Shown here: positions 7,448-14,778 of the stretch, piece by piece | Layout: every line of letters begins with the position of its first letter | Position numbering within the stretch: position 1 is the first letter of the stretch | DNA from: an uncultured Chitinophagaceae bacterium | GTDB taxonomy: Bacteria; Bacteroidota; Bacteroidia; Chitinophagales; Chitinophagaceae | Direction of reading: 5' to 3' | DNA: 15,493 nucleotides | Assembly: GCA_937996595.1 (NCBI GenBank) | Contig: CALKVC010000186.1 | Coordinates: 1-15,493, forward strand | The notes under the pieces: generated by a model | What the model was told of the DNA's origin: nothing | Databases searched by the model: none | The model's input: only the letters and a program-made list of their open reading frames with translations | Translations under genes and position numbers: made by a program

Positions 7448-8260
7448 ATGTCAACAAAGAAAAGGATTTTATTCATAGCCAACGAGATGTCTCCGTATCT
7501 GGAGATGACAGAGTTTTCGGAGATTGTAAATAAACTGGCTGTTTTATCTAACGACAATAACCTGGAAGTGCGCTGTATCATGCCCAGGTTTGGGGTTATC
7601 AATGAGCGCAGGCACAGGTTGCACGAGGTGGTGAGACTTTCCGGCATCAATGTATCGATAGATAACGACGATTACCCGCTGGTAATTAAGGTGGCTTCTT
7701 TGCCCAATGCCCGTTTGCAGGTGTATTTTCTTGATAATGAGGACTTTTTTAAGCGGAAAACCGTTTTTACAGATGATAAGGATGTTTGGTATGAGGATAA
7801 TGGATTAAGGGCGGTATTATTTTGCAAAGGGGCTTTGGAGACTGTTAAAAAATTCGGCTGGCCGCCGGATATTATCCATTGCAGCGGCTGGATGACGGGG
7901 CTGATACCCATGTTCATTAAATCCGCCTACAAGAAAGAGCCGGTTTTTAGTAACAGCAAAGTAGTGTTTACTATCGGTCAAACTACTTTCAAGGATAAAC
8001 TGGGGGCAGATTTCATCAAACTGGCTGCCATCAACGACCATGTAACCAAAAAAGAGCTGGATGTGTATAAGGATGCCAACAATGTGGCGATGTTCCGCGG
8101 CGGCGCCACGTATGCGGATGCCATTACATTCGGTGCTGAAAATATTGACAAGAAACTGGTGGAAGAATTTTCGAAAGTGAAAGGTAAGAAAGTGTTGAAA
8201 TATAATGCTGAAAGTGATTTAACAGACTATTTACAATTATATAACGACCTTGCCAAATAG
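7448..8260 (+). CDS. Single-domain GT5 'glycogen/starch synthase' N-terminal-like protein, probably non-canonical
   Basis: The 270-aa protein begins KKRILFIANEMSPYLE, the Rossmann start of the GT5 starch-synthase catalytic domain, and keeps a remnant of the second landmark, DIIHCSGWMTGLIP (141-154), comparable with the usual HxxDWHT-G/A-L motif. It ends at about half the length of true GlgA (about 480 aa), so the C-terminal GT-B domain that binds ADP-glucose is missing. The KxGGL loop near residue 15 is replaced by EMTEFSE, and the DWH residues by SGW. A normal synthase reaction is therefore doubtful. Short GT5-like proteins beside panC recur in Bacteroidota, so this is not a simple truncation. 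The ATG at 7448 is chosen over a TTG at 7406, which lies within the promoter box. It is probably co-transcribed with the DUF4270 gene 33 nt downstream. Function unknown. Confidence 0.85.
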   Translation: MSTKKRILFIANEMSPYLEMTEFSEIVNKLAVLSNDNNLEVRCIMPRFGVINERRHRLHEVVRLSGINVSIDNDDYPLVIKVASLPNARLQVYFLDNEDFFKRKTVFTDDKDVWYEDNGLRAVLFCKGALETVKKFGWPPDIIHCSGWMTGLIPMFIKSAYKKEPVFSNSKVVFTIGQTTFKDKLGADFIKLAAINDHVTKKELDVYKDANNVAMFRGGATYADAITFGAENIDKKLVEEFSKVKGKKVLKYNAESDLTDYLQLYNDLAK

Positions 8261-8293
8261 ATAATTAGCAACCCATTTCTTAAAACCATTCTT

Positions 8294-9805
8294 GTGCACA
8301 AACGCATCTTATCTTATTTCCTTGTTATATTTATTGGCATTGTAATCATCAACTGGAGTTGTACAAAATTAGACACGACTGACCTGGGCAGTGAGTTGTT
8401 GCCTATTGTTGACAATGTAAACACGTTTGCTGATACGTTTTTCATCAATGCGCAGCAAAAAGAATTTGAGGATACCACCTTTGTCTTAAATTCAGATGAC
8501 CATGCCCTGGGCAATATCAGCAACGACCCTTTATTTGGAAAAACAACTGCCAATGTATACCTGCAACTGAAACCCACTATTTTCCCTTATACATTTGGAA
8601 ACCTTGATTCGCTCGTTGGTATGGATTCGGTTGTTTTGTGTCTTTTTTATAAGGGATACTGGGGTGATAGTAATGTAGTGCAAACGCTGCAGGTTAGTGA
8701 AGTGGTAGATAATGAATTTAAAGATTCAGTTTATAAGAGATGGCGTGTTACTACAACACCTCCCGGTACAGGATCAGTAGTTAGCCAACCTGTTAATGTT
8801 GATATCAGGCGCCTTGGTGATTATATGCATTATGCTCATATAAAAGATTCTGTAAGAAGCCAGATAAGGATAAAGTTGAATGCAGATTATGCTGCAAGGC
8901 TTTACAATAGTGATAGTACATTAACAGGATCCGGTAACCATGCATTTTATAGTGATTCTTTATTCAGGAAGGCATTTAATGGCCTTGCCGTTAAAGCAAT
9001 AGGCTCAGGCAATGCACTCATGTATGTAAACCTGGCAGACACAAATACAAAATTAGAAGTACATTTTCGGGTTAAAAACGCCGGGAAAATAGATACTACT
9101 TACAAATCATTGAAGCTACGATTATTTGATTCTGCAGATACAATTCGCGGGCCTAAACAATCAAGTACGGCGAATTATATAAATCGTGATAAATCCGGAT
9201 ATCCCGCTTCCATCCCTACGGGGAATGATATTTACCTGCAAACTCAACCTGGTACCTACGCCAGTCTTACTATACCGCAGCTTACTGGTTACAGTAACCG
9301 GATCATACACAGGGCGGAGATTATTATTGAACAGGTGCCGGATAACCCTTATTATGATAGTATTTTTACTTCACCTAATTATTTATATCTTGACCTAAAA
9401 GATACAGCAAACGTAACTCCAATACGTAACAAGCCTATTTATTACGATCTAAATCCGAATACTTTCTATGATCCCGATTTTAATACAGGCTTGCCATATT
9501 TCCCTACAGGCGGGTTGGATTTCGGTTATTATGGAGGCTATGCACGCAGGAAAACAGGCCCATTTGGCGGAAGTATCATATATTATAACATAAATATCAG
9601 CAGGTATGTACAAAGAATGGTGATCAGCCAGGGAGCAAATTATGAACTCAGGCTTTTCCCTGCTTTTAGCTTTCATTATCCACAACATTCCTCAACTTAC
9701 ATTCCTTTTAACAACAGTGTGGCGCTTGGAAGGGTTAGGGTAGGTAGTGGCACAAACCCCAATTATACCATGCGTTTGCGGATTATTTATTCCCCGATAA
9801 AATAG
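8294..9805 (+). CDS. DUF4270 family lipoprotein
   Basis: A 503-aa exported protein with a hydrophobic N-terminus (residues 5-19) followed by NWSC, where C23 is the likely lipidated cysteine; the tryptophan makes the lipobox atypical, though Bacteroidota tolerate such variation. The start TKLDTTDLGSELLP, followed by alternating beta-rich, Asp/Ser/Asn-rich sequence with no enzyme motif, is typical of DUF4270 proteins, which are confined largely to Bacteroidota and have no known function. The start is a GTG at 8294, 33 nt after the GT5-gene stop and immediately before the charged HKR of the signal peptide. The protein probably ends at the outer membrane. The pairing with the GT5-like and panC genes is a recurring Bacteroidota arrangement as I know it, but this does not reveal a function. 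A strong terminator follows 15 nt after the stop. Confidence 0.87.
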   Translation: MHKRILSYFLVIFIGIVIINWSCTKLDTTDLGSELLPIVDNVNTFADTFFINAQQKEFEDTTFVLNSDDHALGNISNDPLFGKTTANVYLQLKPTIFPYTFGNLDSLVGMDSVVLCLFYKGYWGDSNVVQTLQVSEVVDNEFKDSVYKRWRVTTTPPGTGSVVSQPVNVDIRRLGDYMHYAHIKDSVRSQIRIKLNADYAARLYNSDSTLTGSGNHAFYSDSLFRKAFNGLAVKAIGSGNALMYVNLADTNTKLEVHFRVKNAGKIDTTYKSLKLRLFDSADTIRGPKQSSTANYINRDKSGYPASIPTGNDIYLQTQPGTYASLTIPQLTGYSNRIIHRAEIIIEQVPDNPYYDSIFTSPNYLYLDLKDTANVTPIRNKPIYYDLNPNTFYDPDFNTGLPYFPTGGLDFGYYGGYARRKTGPFGGSIIYYNINISRYVQRMVISQGANYELRLFPAFSFHYPQHSSTYIPFNNSVALGRVRVGSGTNPNYTMRLRIIYSPIK

Positions 9806-9820
9806 TAATGCACATCATTG

Positions 9821-9863
9821 AACAAAGTCCTTCTATATGTGAACAGAAGGACTTTGTTGTTTA
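9821..9863 (+). terminator. Rho-independent terminator after the DUF4270 gene
   Basis: AACAAAGTCCTTCT (9821-9834) and AGAAGGACTTTGTT (9845-9858) form a perfect 14-bp stem with a 10-nt loop, followed by GTTTAA. The stem is strong but the T-run is broken. Its right arm also contains the -33 element of the metK promoter. Confidence 0.85.
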
Positions 9864-9884
9864 ATGTATACACCCTTATCTTTG
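9853..9884 (+). promoter_or_regulatory. metK promoter, Bacteroidota type
   Basis: TTTG at 9853-9856 and TATCTTTG at 9877-9884 are separated by 20 nt, matching the Bacteroidota -33 (TTTG) and -7 (TAnnTTTG) boxes with good spacing. The metK ATG follows 19 nt after the -7 box, so the leader is short and A-rich and leaves no room for a SAM riboswitch. Confidence 0.75.
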
Positions 9885-9903
9885 CAATCTTAAAAAAAAC
9901 AAC

Positions 9904-11169
9904 ATGCCTTATCTATTTACATCAGAATCAGTTAGTGAAGGACACCCTGATAAAGTGGCTGACCAGATCAGCGATGCGCTTATTGATAATTTTTTGGCCT
10001 TTGACCCAAACAGTAAAGTAGCCTGCGAAACATTGGTAACAACCGGACAGGTTATACTGGCAGGGGAAGTTAAAAGCAAAGCTTACCTGGATGTGCAGGA
10101 AATTGCCCGCAAGGTCATCCGCAAGATCGGTTATGTGGTTAGCGATTATATGTTTGAAGCTAATTCATGTGGCATTTTATCTGCGATACATGAACAGTCG
10201 TCTGATATCAACCAGGGTGTTGACCGTAAGAAAAAAGAGGAACAGGGTGCAGGAGACCAGGGTATGATGTTTGGGTATGCAACCAATGAAACAGATAACT
10301 ACATGCCATTGGCACTTGACCTGGCACATTATATCCTGATAGAGCTGGCAGCCATACGGAGGGAGAAGAAGCAGATAAAGTACCTGCGCCCGGATGCCAA
10401 GAGCCAGGTTACGCTTGAGTATGATGACAATAACAAACCGGTACGTATAGACGCAATTGTTGTTTCTACCCAGCATGATGAGTTTCTTTCCGGGACAGAT
10501 GAGCAGGCACTTGCAAAAATCAAGAAAGACATCATCAATATCGTTATTCCGCGGGTTAAGGCGAAGTATCCTAAATACAGCCACCTGTTCAACGACAAGA
10601 TCAAATACCATATCAACCCAACCGGTAAATTTGTAATTGGTGGCCCGCATGGCGATACCGGTTTAACAGGCCGTAAGATCATCGTAGATACTTATGGTGG
10701 CAAGGGAGCTCATGGCGGCGGTGCTTTCAGTGGTAAAGATCCCAGCAAGGTTGACCGTTCGGCCGCTTATGCAACCAGGCATATCGCCAAGAACCTGGTG
10801 GCAGCCGGATTATGTGATGAGGTACTGGTACAGGTAAGTTATGCCATTGGTGTTGCACAGCCAACCAGTATAAATGTGGTTACTTATGGTACTGCAAAAG
10901 TGAAGATGAGTGACGGGGAAATTGCTAAGAAAGTGATGGGTATGAAATGTTTTGACATGCGCCCTTATTTCATAGAACAGCGCCTGAAACTGCGCAACCC
11001 GATGTACAGTGAAACAGCCGCTTATGGCCACATGGGACGTAAGAATGAAATTGTGGAAAAAACTTTCACTTCACCGGATGGTAAGACAATTAAAAAGAAA
11101 GTAGAGTTGTTTACCTGGGAGAAACTGGATGCGGTTAAGGAAGTGAAAAAGGTATTCGGATTGAAATAA
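9904..11169 (+). CDS. metK: S-adenosylmethionine synthase
   Basis: MetK makes S-adenosylmethionine from ATP and methionine in the cytoplasm. The 421-aa product has every core motif: FTSESVSEGHPDKVADQ (5-21, with the catalytic-type H14 and metal-binding D16), GAGDQGMMFGYA (115-126, methionine/ATP loop), GGPHGDTGLTGRKIIVDTYGG (246-266 region) and GGGAFSGKDPSKVDRSAAY (271-289). It is longer than E. coli MetK (384 aa) because of insertions, one at about 92-114 and more in the C-terminal third, as in other Bacteroidota. The ATG at 9904 puts H14 at its usual position. The gene is a single-gene unit with its own promoter and a strong terminator on each side. Its product is the methyl donor for the methyltransferase encoded just downstream. 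Confidence 0.98.
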   Translation: MPYLFTSESVSEGHPDKVADQISDALIDNFLAFDPNSKVACETLVTTGQVILAGEVKSKAYLDVQEIARKVIRKIGYVVSDYMFEANSCGILSAIHEQSSDINQGVDRKKKEEQGAGDQGMMFGYATNETDNYMPLALDLAHYILIELAAIRREKKQIKYLRPDAKSQVTLEYDDNNKPVRIDAIVVSTQHDEFLSGTDEQALAKIKKDIINIVIPRVKAKYPKYSHLFNDKIKYHINPTGKFVIGGPHGDTGLTGRKIIVDTYGGKGAHGGGAFSGKDPSKVDRSAAYATRHIAKNLVAAGLCDEVLVQVSYAIGVAQPTSINVVTYGTAKVKMSDGEIAKKVMGMKCFDMRPYFIEQRLKLRNPMYSETAAYGHMGRKNEIVEKTFTSPDGKTIKKKVELFTWEKLDAVKEVKKVFGLK

Positions 11170-11200
11170 TTACCAGGGTATAAGATACCGTTTTAAATGA

Positions 11201-11236
11201 AAAGTTTACATCCTGATAAAGATGTAAACTTTTTTT
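11201..11236 (+). terminator. Rho-independent terminator after metK
   Basis: AAAGTTTACATC (11201-11212) and GATGTAAACTTT (11221-11232) make a perfect 12-bp stem with an 8-nt loop. A run of seven T residues covers 11230-11236. It lies 31 nt after the metK stop, a textbook intrinsic terminator. Confidence 0.92.
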
Positions 11237-11257
11237 AATTTTTACTAAATTTAAAGA

Positions 11258-12028
11258 GTGAAAAATTTCAGGCACCAGCATCAGCGACCCAAAAAGAATA
11301 CGCTTGTTATTGGCAGGGATGCCGTTATTAAGGCTATGCAAGAAGGACGGGCGCTAGACAGGATTTTCTTGCAGGCAACCGTGCATGGCCCTTTGATTGA
11401 TGACATAAAGAAACTGGCAGAAAGCAATAACGTTCCCATTAATAAGGTGCCGGTTGAAAAACTGAACAATTTTAATGTAAGCAATCATGAAGGCTGCATT
11501 GCCCAGTTATCTAAAATCAAGTACCAGGAATTACAGGATATCATTTCATTTGTAGTTGATAAGGGTGAGGTTCCGCTGTTTCTTATTTTAGATGGCATAA
11601 CAGATATCAGGAATATCGGCGGTATCGCACGCAGCGCTTTTTGTTTTGGGGTTAATGCCATTATCATACCTGATAAAGGTATTGGCGCGCTGAATGAGGA
11701 TGCCATCCTTACTTCTGCAGGCGCATTGGAACAGATACCGGTTTGCCGTGTAAACAGCCTGATGAAAGCGGTAGATGAACTGCACCTGAATGGCATAAAG
11801 GTATTTGCATCTGAGATGAAATCGGAGAAAAGGTCATTTGATTGTATTTTTTCCGAACCCTGCGCCATTGTGATGGGAGGAGAGGAGAAAGGTATTTATC
11901 CTGCACTTATGAAAATATGCGATGAACGTTTTCAGATACCCATGCCGGGTGATTTTGATTCGCTGAATGTATCTGTGGCTACGGGTATTATTTTGTATGA
12001 AGTGATGAAGCAGCGGATGAAAGTTTGA
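11258..12028 (+). CDS. rlmB: TrmH/SpoU family RNA 2'-O-methyltransferase, RlmB-type
   Basis: A SPOUT-class enzyme that uses SAM to methylate a ribose 2'-hydroxyl; the closest well-known member, RlmB, modifies G2251 of 23S rRNA. The 256-aa protein has an N-terminal substrate-binding domain (VIGRDAVIKAM at 17-27 and NHEGCIA at 76-82) and the knotted catalytic domain with its three motifs: LDGITDIRNIGGIARSA (111-127, N119 and R125), IVMGGEEKGI (204-213), and IPMPGDFDSLNVSVATGIILYE (226-248 region). The start is a GTG at 11258, soon after the metK terminator. The stop is 27 nt before the HMG-CoA-lyase-like gene, so the three following genes probably form one transcript. RlmB is the best call, but another TrmH paralogue with a different RNA target cannot be excluded. 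Confidence 0.92.
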   Translation: MKNFRHQHQRPKKNTLVIGRDAVIKAMQEGRALDRIFLQATVHGPLIDDIKKLAESNNVPINKVPVEKLNNFNVSNHEGCIAQLSKIKYQELQDIISFVVDKGEVPLFLILDGITDIRNIGGIARSAFCFGVNAIIIPDKGIGALNEDAILTSAGALEQIPVCRVNSLMKAVDELHLNGIKVFASEMKSEKRSFDCIFSEPCAIVMGGEEKGIYPALMKICDERFQIPMPGDFDSLNVSVATGIILYEVMKQRMKV

Positions 12029-12055
12029 TGTACAATCAGTATTGAATATTCCATT

Positions 12056-12940
12056 ATGGCAAATACGAAAATGATGAAACATGAAAAAAAAGGAATTAAA
12101 ATTATTGAATGCCCTCGCGATGCCATGCAGGGCTGGCCTCATTTCATACCAACAGATAAGAAAATAGCGTATATCAATGCACTGTTGAAAGCGGGTTTTG
12201 ATACGATTGATTTTGGAAGTTTTGTTTCACCCAAAGCCATACCGCAAATGGCAGACACTGCAGAAGTGATAAAGGGCCTGCATCCGGTTAAAGGCCGCAC
12301 AAAACTCCTTGCAATCATTGCGAACCTGCGTGGCGCCACAGATGCCGTGGTTTTTGATGAAATTACATACCTGGGTTTCCCGTTTTCCATTTCAGAAACA
12401 TTTCAGCAGCGGAATACCAATTCCTCCATACTGGCATCATTTGAAACGGTGAGTGAGATTCAAAACTTATGTATAAAGAATCAGAAAGAACTGGTTGTAT
12501 ATATATCCATGGGATTTGGAAACCCATATGGAGATGAATACAATGAAAGCATTGTGGCATACTGGGTAGAAAAGATGGCTGAATTGGATATTAAGATTAT
12601 ATCTCTTGCAGATACGGTTGGTGTAGCAAAACCAGAACAGGTATCTTCAGTAGTGCAAAAATTGATACCATCTTTTCCTGGCTTAGAAATAGGAGTGCAC
12701 TTGCATTCGTCTCATCAAAACCGTATACAAAAACTGGATGCTGCCCTTGATGCAGGTTGTATGCGTTTTGATGCAGCGATAAAGGGAATAGGTGGTTGCC
12801 CGATGGCCGGAGATGACCTTGTTGGCAATATGGATACGGAAGCCATGCTGCATCATTTTGAAGCCAGGCATTTGCAAACCGGGATTGATCATGAACAGTT
12901 GCTGCTTTGCAGCAGGCTTGCTTCGGAAATTTTCATTTAA
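12056..12940 (+). CDS. Hydroxymethylglutaryl-CoA lyase-like protein
   Basis: This 294-aa DRE-TIM-barrel protein resembles HMG-CoA lyase, which splits HMG-CoA into acetoacetate and acetyl-CoA at the end of leucine degradation. Matching features are ECPRDAMQ (18-25, catalytic R21 and D22), SFVSPKAIPQMAD (55-67), MGFGNPYGDEY (152-162), LADTVG (184-189), HLHSSH (215-220, metal-binding H215 and H217) and GGCPMAGDDLVGN (246-258, with the flexible-loop cysteine C248). Two places differ from the classical enzyme: the Glu before the SFVSPK motif is Asp (D52), and the residues after PRD..Q are GW rather than NE. The ATG at 12056 is used; an ATG at 12071 is also possible. It lies between rlmB and the GSCFA gene with gaps of 27 and 24 nt. 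No other leucine-degradation genes are visible, so the substrate is inferred only from family. Confidence 0.85.
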   Translation: MANTKMMKHEKKGIKIIECPRDAMQGWPHFIPTDKKIAYINALLKAGFDTIDFGSFVSPKAIPQMADTAEVIKGLHPVKGRTKLLAIIANLRGATDAVVFDEITYLGFPFSISETFQQRNTNSSILASFETVSEIQNLCIKNQKELVVYISMGFGNPYGDEYNESIVAYWVEKMAELDIKIISLADTVGVAKPEQVSSVVQKLIPSFPGLEIGVHLHSSHQNRIQKLDAALDAGCMRFDAAIKGIGGCPMAGDDLVGNMDTEAMLHHFEARHLQTGIDHEQLLLCSRLASEIFI

Positions 12941-12964
12941 CTTAAAAAAATACCGATAGCTTAC

Positions 12965-13960
12965 ATGGAATTTCATGCAGAATTATTTCCAAAGGCTTTA
13001 ATAAGGAAGATTACCCATCGACACAATTTACTGTTGGTTGGATCCTGTTTTACCGAACAGATTGGCAATAAACTGTTACAACATAAGTTTTGCGTATTGG
13101 ATAACCCAAACGGGATTCTTTTCAATCCGGTGAGTATCGCCCGGGCTATAAATTCCTACACGGCAGGCAGGCTATATGAAGCAGCAGATTTATTTTTTGA
13201 TAATGAATTATGGGGAAGCTGGGATCATCATACCCGTTTTTCAAGTATCGACTGCCAAACTGCATTGAACAATATTAATGAATCGCAGCAGCGTGCTTCG
13301 GCTTTTATTAAAAAGGCAGACTGGATATTGCTGACATTGGGATCAGCATTTGTGTATGAACAGGTTTCGGTTGAGAATAAGGGTGGTTATGAACAGGTAG
13401 TAGCTAATTGCCATAAAGTACCGGCTGATAAATTCAACCGGCGTTTGTTGGATATCTCAGAAATAAAAACTGAACTTGTAAAGATGATTGCAAAGGTGAA
13501 ACAGGTTAACCCGGCGGCTCAGTTCATTTTTACGATAAGCCCGGTTAGGCATCTTCGGGAAGGTTTCATCGAGAATAACCGGAGTAAATCTGCGCTCATC
13601 CAGGCTGTACATTCACTGGTAAATGATGAAGATGTTTTTTATTTCCCCGCTTACGAATTGGTGATTGATGATTTGCGTGATTACCGTTTTTATGCTGAGG
13701 ACCTGGTTCATCCAAATTATGCAGCCACTAATTATGTGTGGGAAAAATTCAAATTAACATGTATAGATGAACAAGCGCAGCAATTGATGAAAGAGCTGGC
13801 GGTTATTATGGCAGCAAGGAACCACAAACCTTTTAACCCTTTATCTGAACAGCATAAGAAATTTCTGCAGGCAAATCTCGAAAAAATAAAAGTGTTGCAA
13901 AAACAACATCCCTATTTGAATTTGGACTCTGAAGAGCGGTATTTTTCCACTGGGGGATAG
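12965..13960 (+). CDS. GSCFA domain-containing protein
   Basis: A 331-aa protein of the GSCFA family, SGNH-hydrolase-like proteins named after their first motif. Here it reads LLLVGSCFTEQIG (22-34), with a Thr in place of the final Ala and S27 as the possible nucleophile. Other family landmarks are NPNGILFNPVSIARAI (47-62), WGSWDHHTRF (82-91), LLTLGSAFVYE (122-132), FTISPVRHLREGF (185-197 region) and YAEDLVHPN (238-246 region), which supplies the D-x-x-H pair of a serine-hydrolase triad. No signal peptide is visible, so it is probably cytoplasmic. Substrate unknown; distant relatives act on esters or acyl groups on sugars. It is the third gene of a tight run after the HMG-CoA-lyase-like gene (24-nt gap) and is convergent with the RAYT gene. 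Confidence 0.88.
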   Translation: MEFHAELFPKALIRKITHRHNLLLVGSCFTEQIGNKLLQHKFCVLDNPNGILFNPVSIARAINSYTAGRLYEAADLFFDNELWGSWDHHTRFSSIDCQTALNNINESQQRASAFIKKADWILLTLGSAFVYEQVSVENKGGYEQVVANCHKVPADKFNRRLLDISEIKTELVKMIAKVKQVNPAAQFIFTISPVRHLREGFIENNRSKSALIQAVHSLVNDEDVFYFPAYELVIDDLRDYRFYAEDLVHPNYAATNYVWEKFKLTCIDEQAQQLMKELAVIMAARNHKPFNPLSEQHKKFLQANLEKIKVLQKQHPYLNLDSEERYFSTGG

Positions 13961-13980
13961 TTAATAACTTGCTTTAAAAT

Positions 13981-13993
13981 GAGATGTCATCTC
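13981..13993. repeat. Palindrome GAGATGTCATCTC, copy 1
   Basis: GAGATG and CATCTC form a perfect 6-bp palindrome around one T. It lies 20 nt after the GSCFA stop, in the convergent spacer. A near-identical copy is at 14045-14057, beside the stop of the RAYT gene. Confidence 0.75.
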
Positions 13994-13995
13994 CC

Positions 13996-14012
13996 AGTTT
14001 ACCTTATAAACT
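13996..14012. other. Short hairpin between the two palindromes
   Basis: AGTTTA (13996-14001) and TAAACT (14007-14012) pair around CCTTA. It lies between the two GAGATGTCATCT copies and might act as a weak bidirectional terminator, although no clear T-run follows on either strand. Confidence 0.4.
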
Positions 14013-14044
14013 ACAGATAATCAAAAGGTTGCGTGTTGTTCAGC

Positions 14045-14057
14045 GAGATGTCATCTT
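14045..14057. repeat. Palindrome GAGATGTCATCTT, copy 2
   Basis: It differs from copy 1 only in the last base, 64 nt away in direct orientation. It starts 4 nt past the stop codon of the RAYT gene (14062), a position where REP elements often sit relative to their transposase-like gene. Confidence 0.75.
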
Positions 14058-14061
14058 GATA

Positions 14062-14724
14062 TTATTCCTCCTCAATCCCCACATCGCTATTGTAATAATA
14101 AGCAGTTTGCTCTTTCAACACGTTAATAAATTGGTCCCTTCCTCCAAACCAATCCAGTATTTCCTGCCTGCATAAATTCGTCTTTTCGTTTGAAATGATG
14201 CTATGATACGATGACCATTTATGATCATTGATATTTGTAACTAACCCGTGTTTTACCGCATTGGCATTAATATAAATAACAGCTTGGGTAAACTGGCTTT
14301 CCTTATTCACATGCACATGCCTGAATGGCCTGTGAAATAAATTACCTTTTCTGTTATGTATGAAATTATAATATTTGCAATATGAAATAAAAAACCGCTG
14401 GAAAATGTTCCTAATCAACTCATGCACCGTTGCCCTGTGCGTAAGAAATCTTTTTTCAGTAAGTACTAACTGCTCCTCTGGGATATTCTGTAAGTGATTA
14501 TAAATTGCAGCATAGCTCTTTAATTTGGCTAATAAATGGAAATGGGTCGGAAGCAGGTTCCAGGAAAACAGATCAAGGTAGCCGGCTGTAATTGCTGAAT
14601 ACTTCGCCATGAAAAAAGCATAGTCATCATCATTCCGGAATAAAAGTTCAAAATTATTTGTCCGGTTATATAGGTGATAACATTCATACTCAAAAAAAGG
14701 AGCCTTATATCTTGAGTTAATCAT
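14062..14724 (-). CDS. REP-associated tyrosine transposase-like protein (RAYT, Y1_Tnp / IS200-like)
   Basis: A single-strand DNA HUH endonuclease-like protein of the IS200/IS605-derived family that nicks at REP palindromes. With the chosen start it has 220 aa, usual for RAYTs. Visible in order: YHLYNR near the N-terminus, SWNLLPTHFHLLAK carrying the HUH pair (HFH), SYCKYYNFIHNRKGNLFHRPFR containing the candidate catalytic tyrosine and the basic stretch typical of the family, YINANAVKHGLV, and HKWSSYHSI. I chose the ATG at 14724 because the only upstream start is a TTG at 14763, and the extra 13 codons consist largely of a 22-bp palindrome. Codon use looks like the neighbours. Convergent with the GSCFA gene and with two GAGATGTCATCT palindromes just beyond its stop. 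Whether it moves these palindromes cannot be told from one locus; such genes are usually single-copy and domesticated. Confidence 0.88.
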   Translation of the reverse strand: MINSRYKAPFFEYECYHLYNRTNNFELLFRNDDDYAFFMAKYSAITAGYLDLFSWNLLPTHFHLLAKLKSYAAIYNHLQNIPEEQLVLTEKRFLTHRATVHELIRNIFQRFFISYCKYYNFIHNRKGNLFHRPFRHVHVNKESQFTQAVIYINANAVKHGLVTNINDHKWSSYHSIISNEKTNLCRQEILDWFGGRDQFINVLKEQTAYYYNSDVGIEEE

Positions 14725-14731
14725 ATGCGAA

Positions 14732-14753
14732 AACAGTTTTATGTAAAACTGTT
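14732..14753. promoter_or_regulatory. 22-bp palindrome just upstream of the RAYT start
   Basis: AACAGTTTTA (14732-14741) and TAAAACTGTT (14744-14753) are perfect 10-bp arms with only TG between them. It ends 7 nt before the ATG at 14724. As DNA it could bind a dimeric repressor or the RAYT itself; as RNA it would be a hairpin directly in front of the start codon and could limit translation. Confidence 0.6.
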
Positions 14754-14778
14754 CCGCTTCCAAGAAATAAAAATGTGA

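Noticed and set aside
9885..9903. SAM riboswitch upstream of metK
   Set aside because: Only about 19 nt separate the promoter -7 box from the start codon, too short for any known SAM-binding aptamer.
10177..10682. Two overlapping minus-strand open frames of 157 and 117 codons
   Set aside because: Both lie antisense within metK, which is certain; they arise from its codon bias.
11485..11868. 127-codon minus-strand open frame
   Set aside because: It is the shadow of the rlmB-type methyltransferase gene and has no recognisable features.
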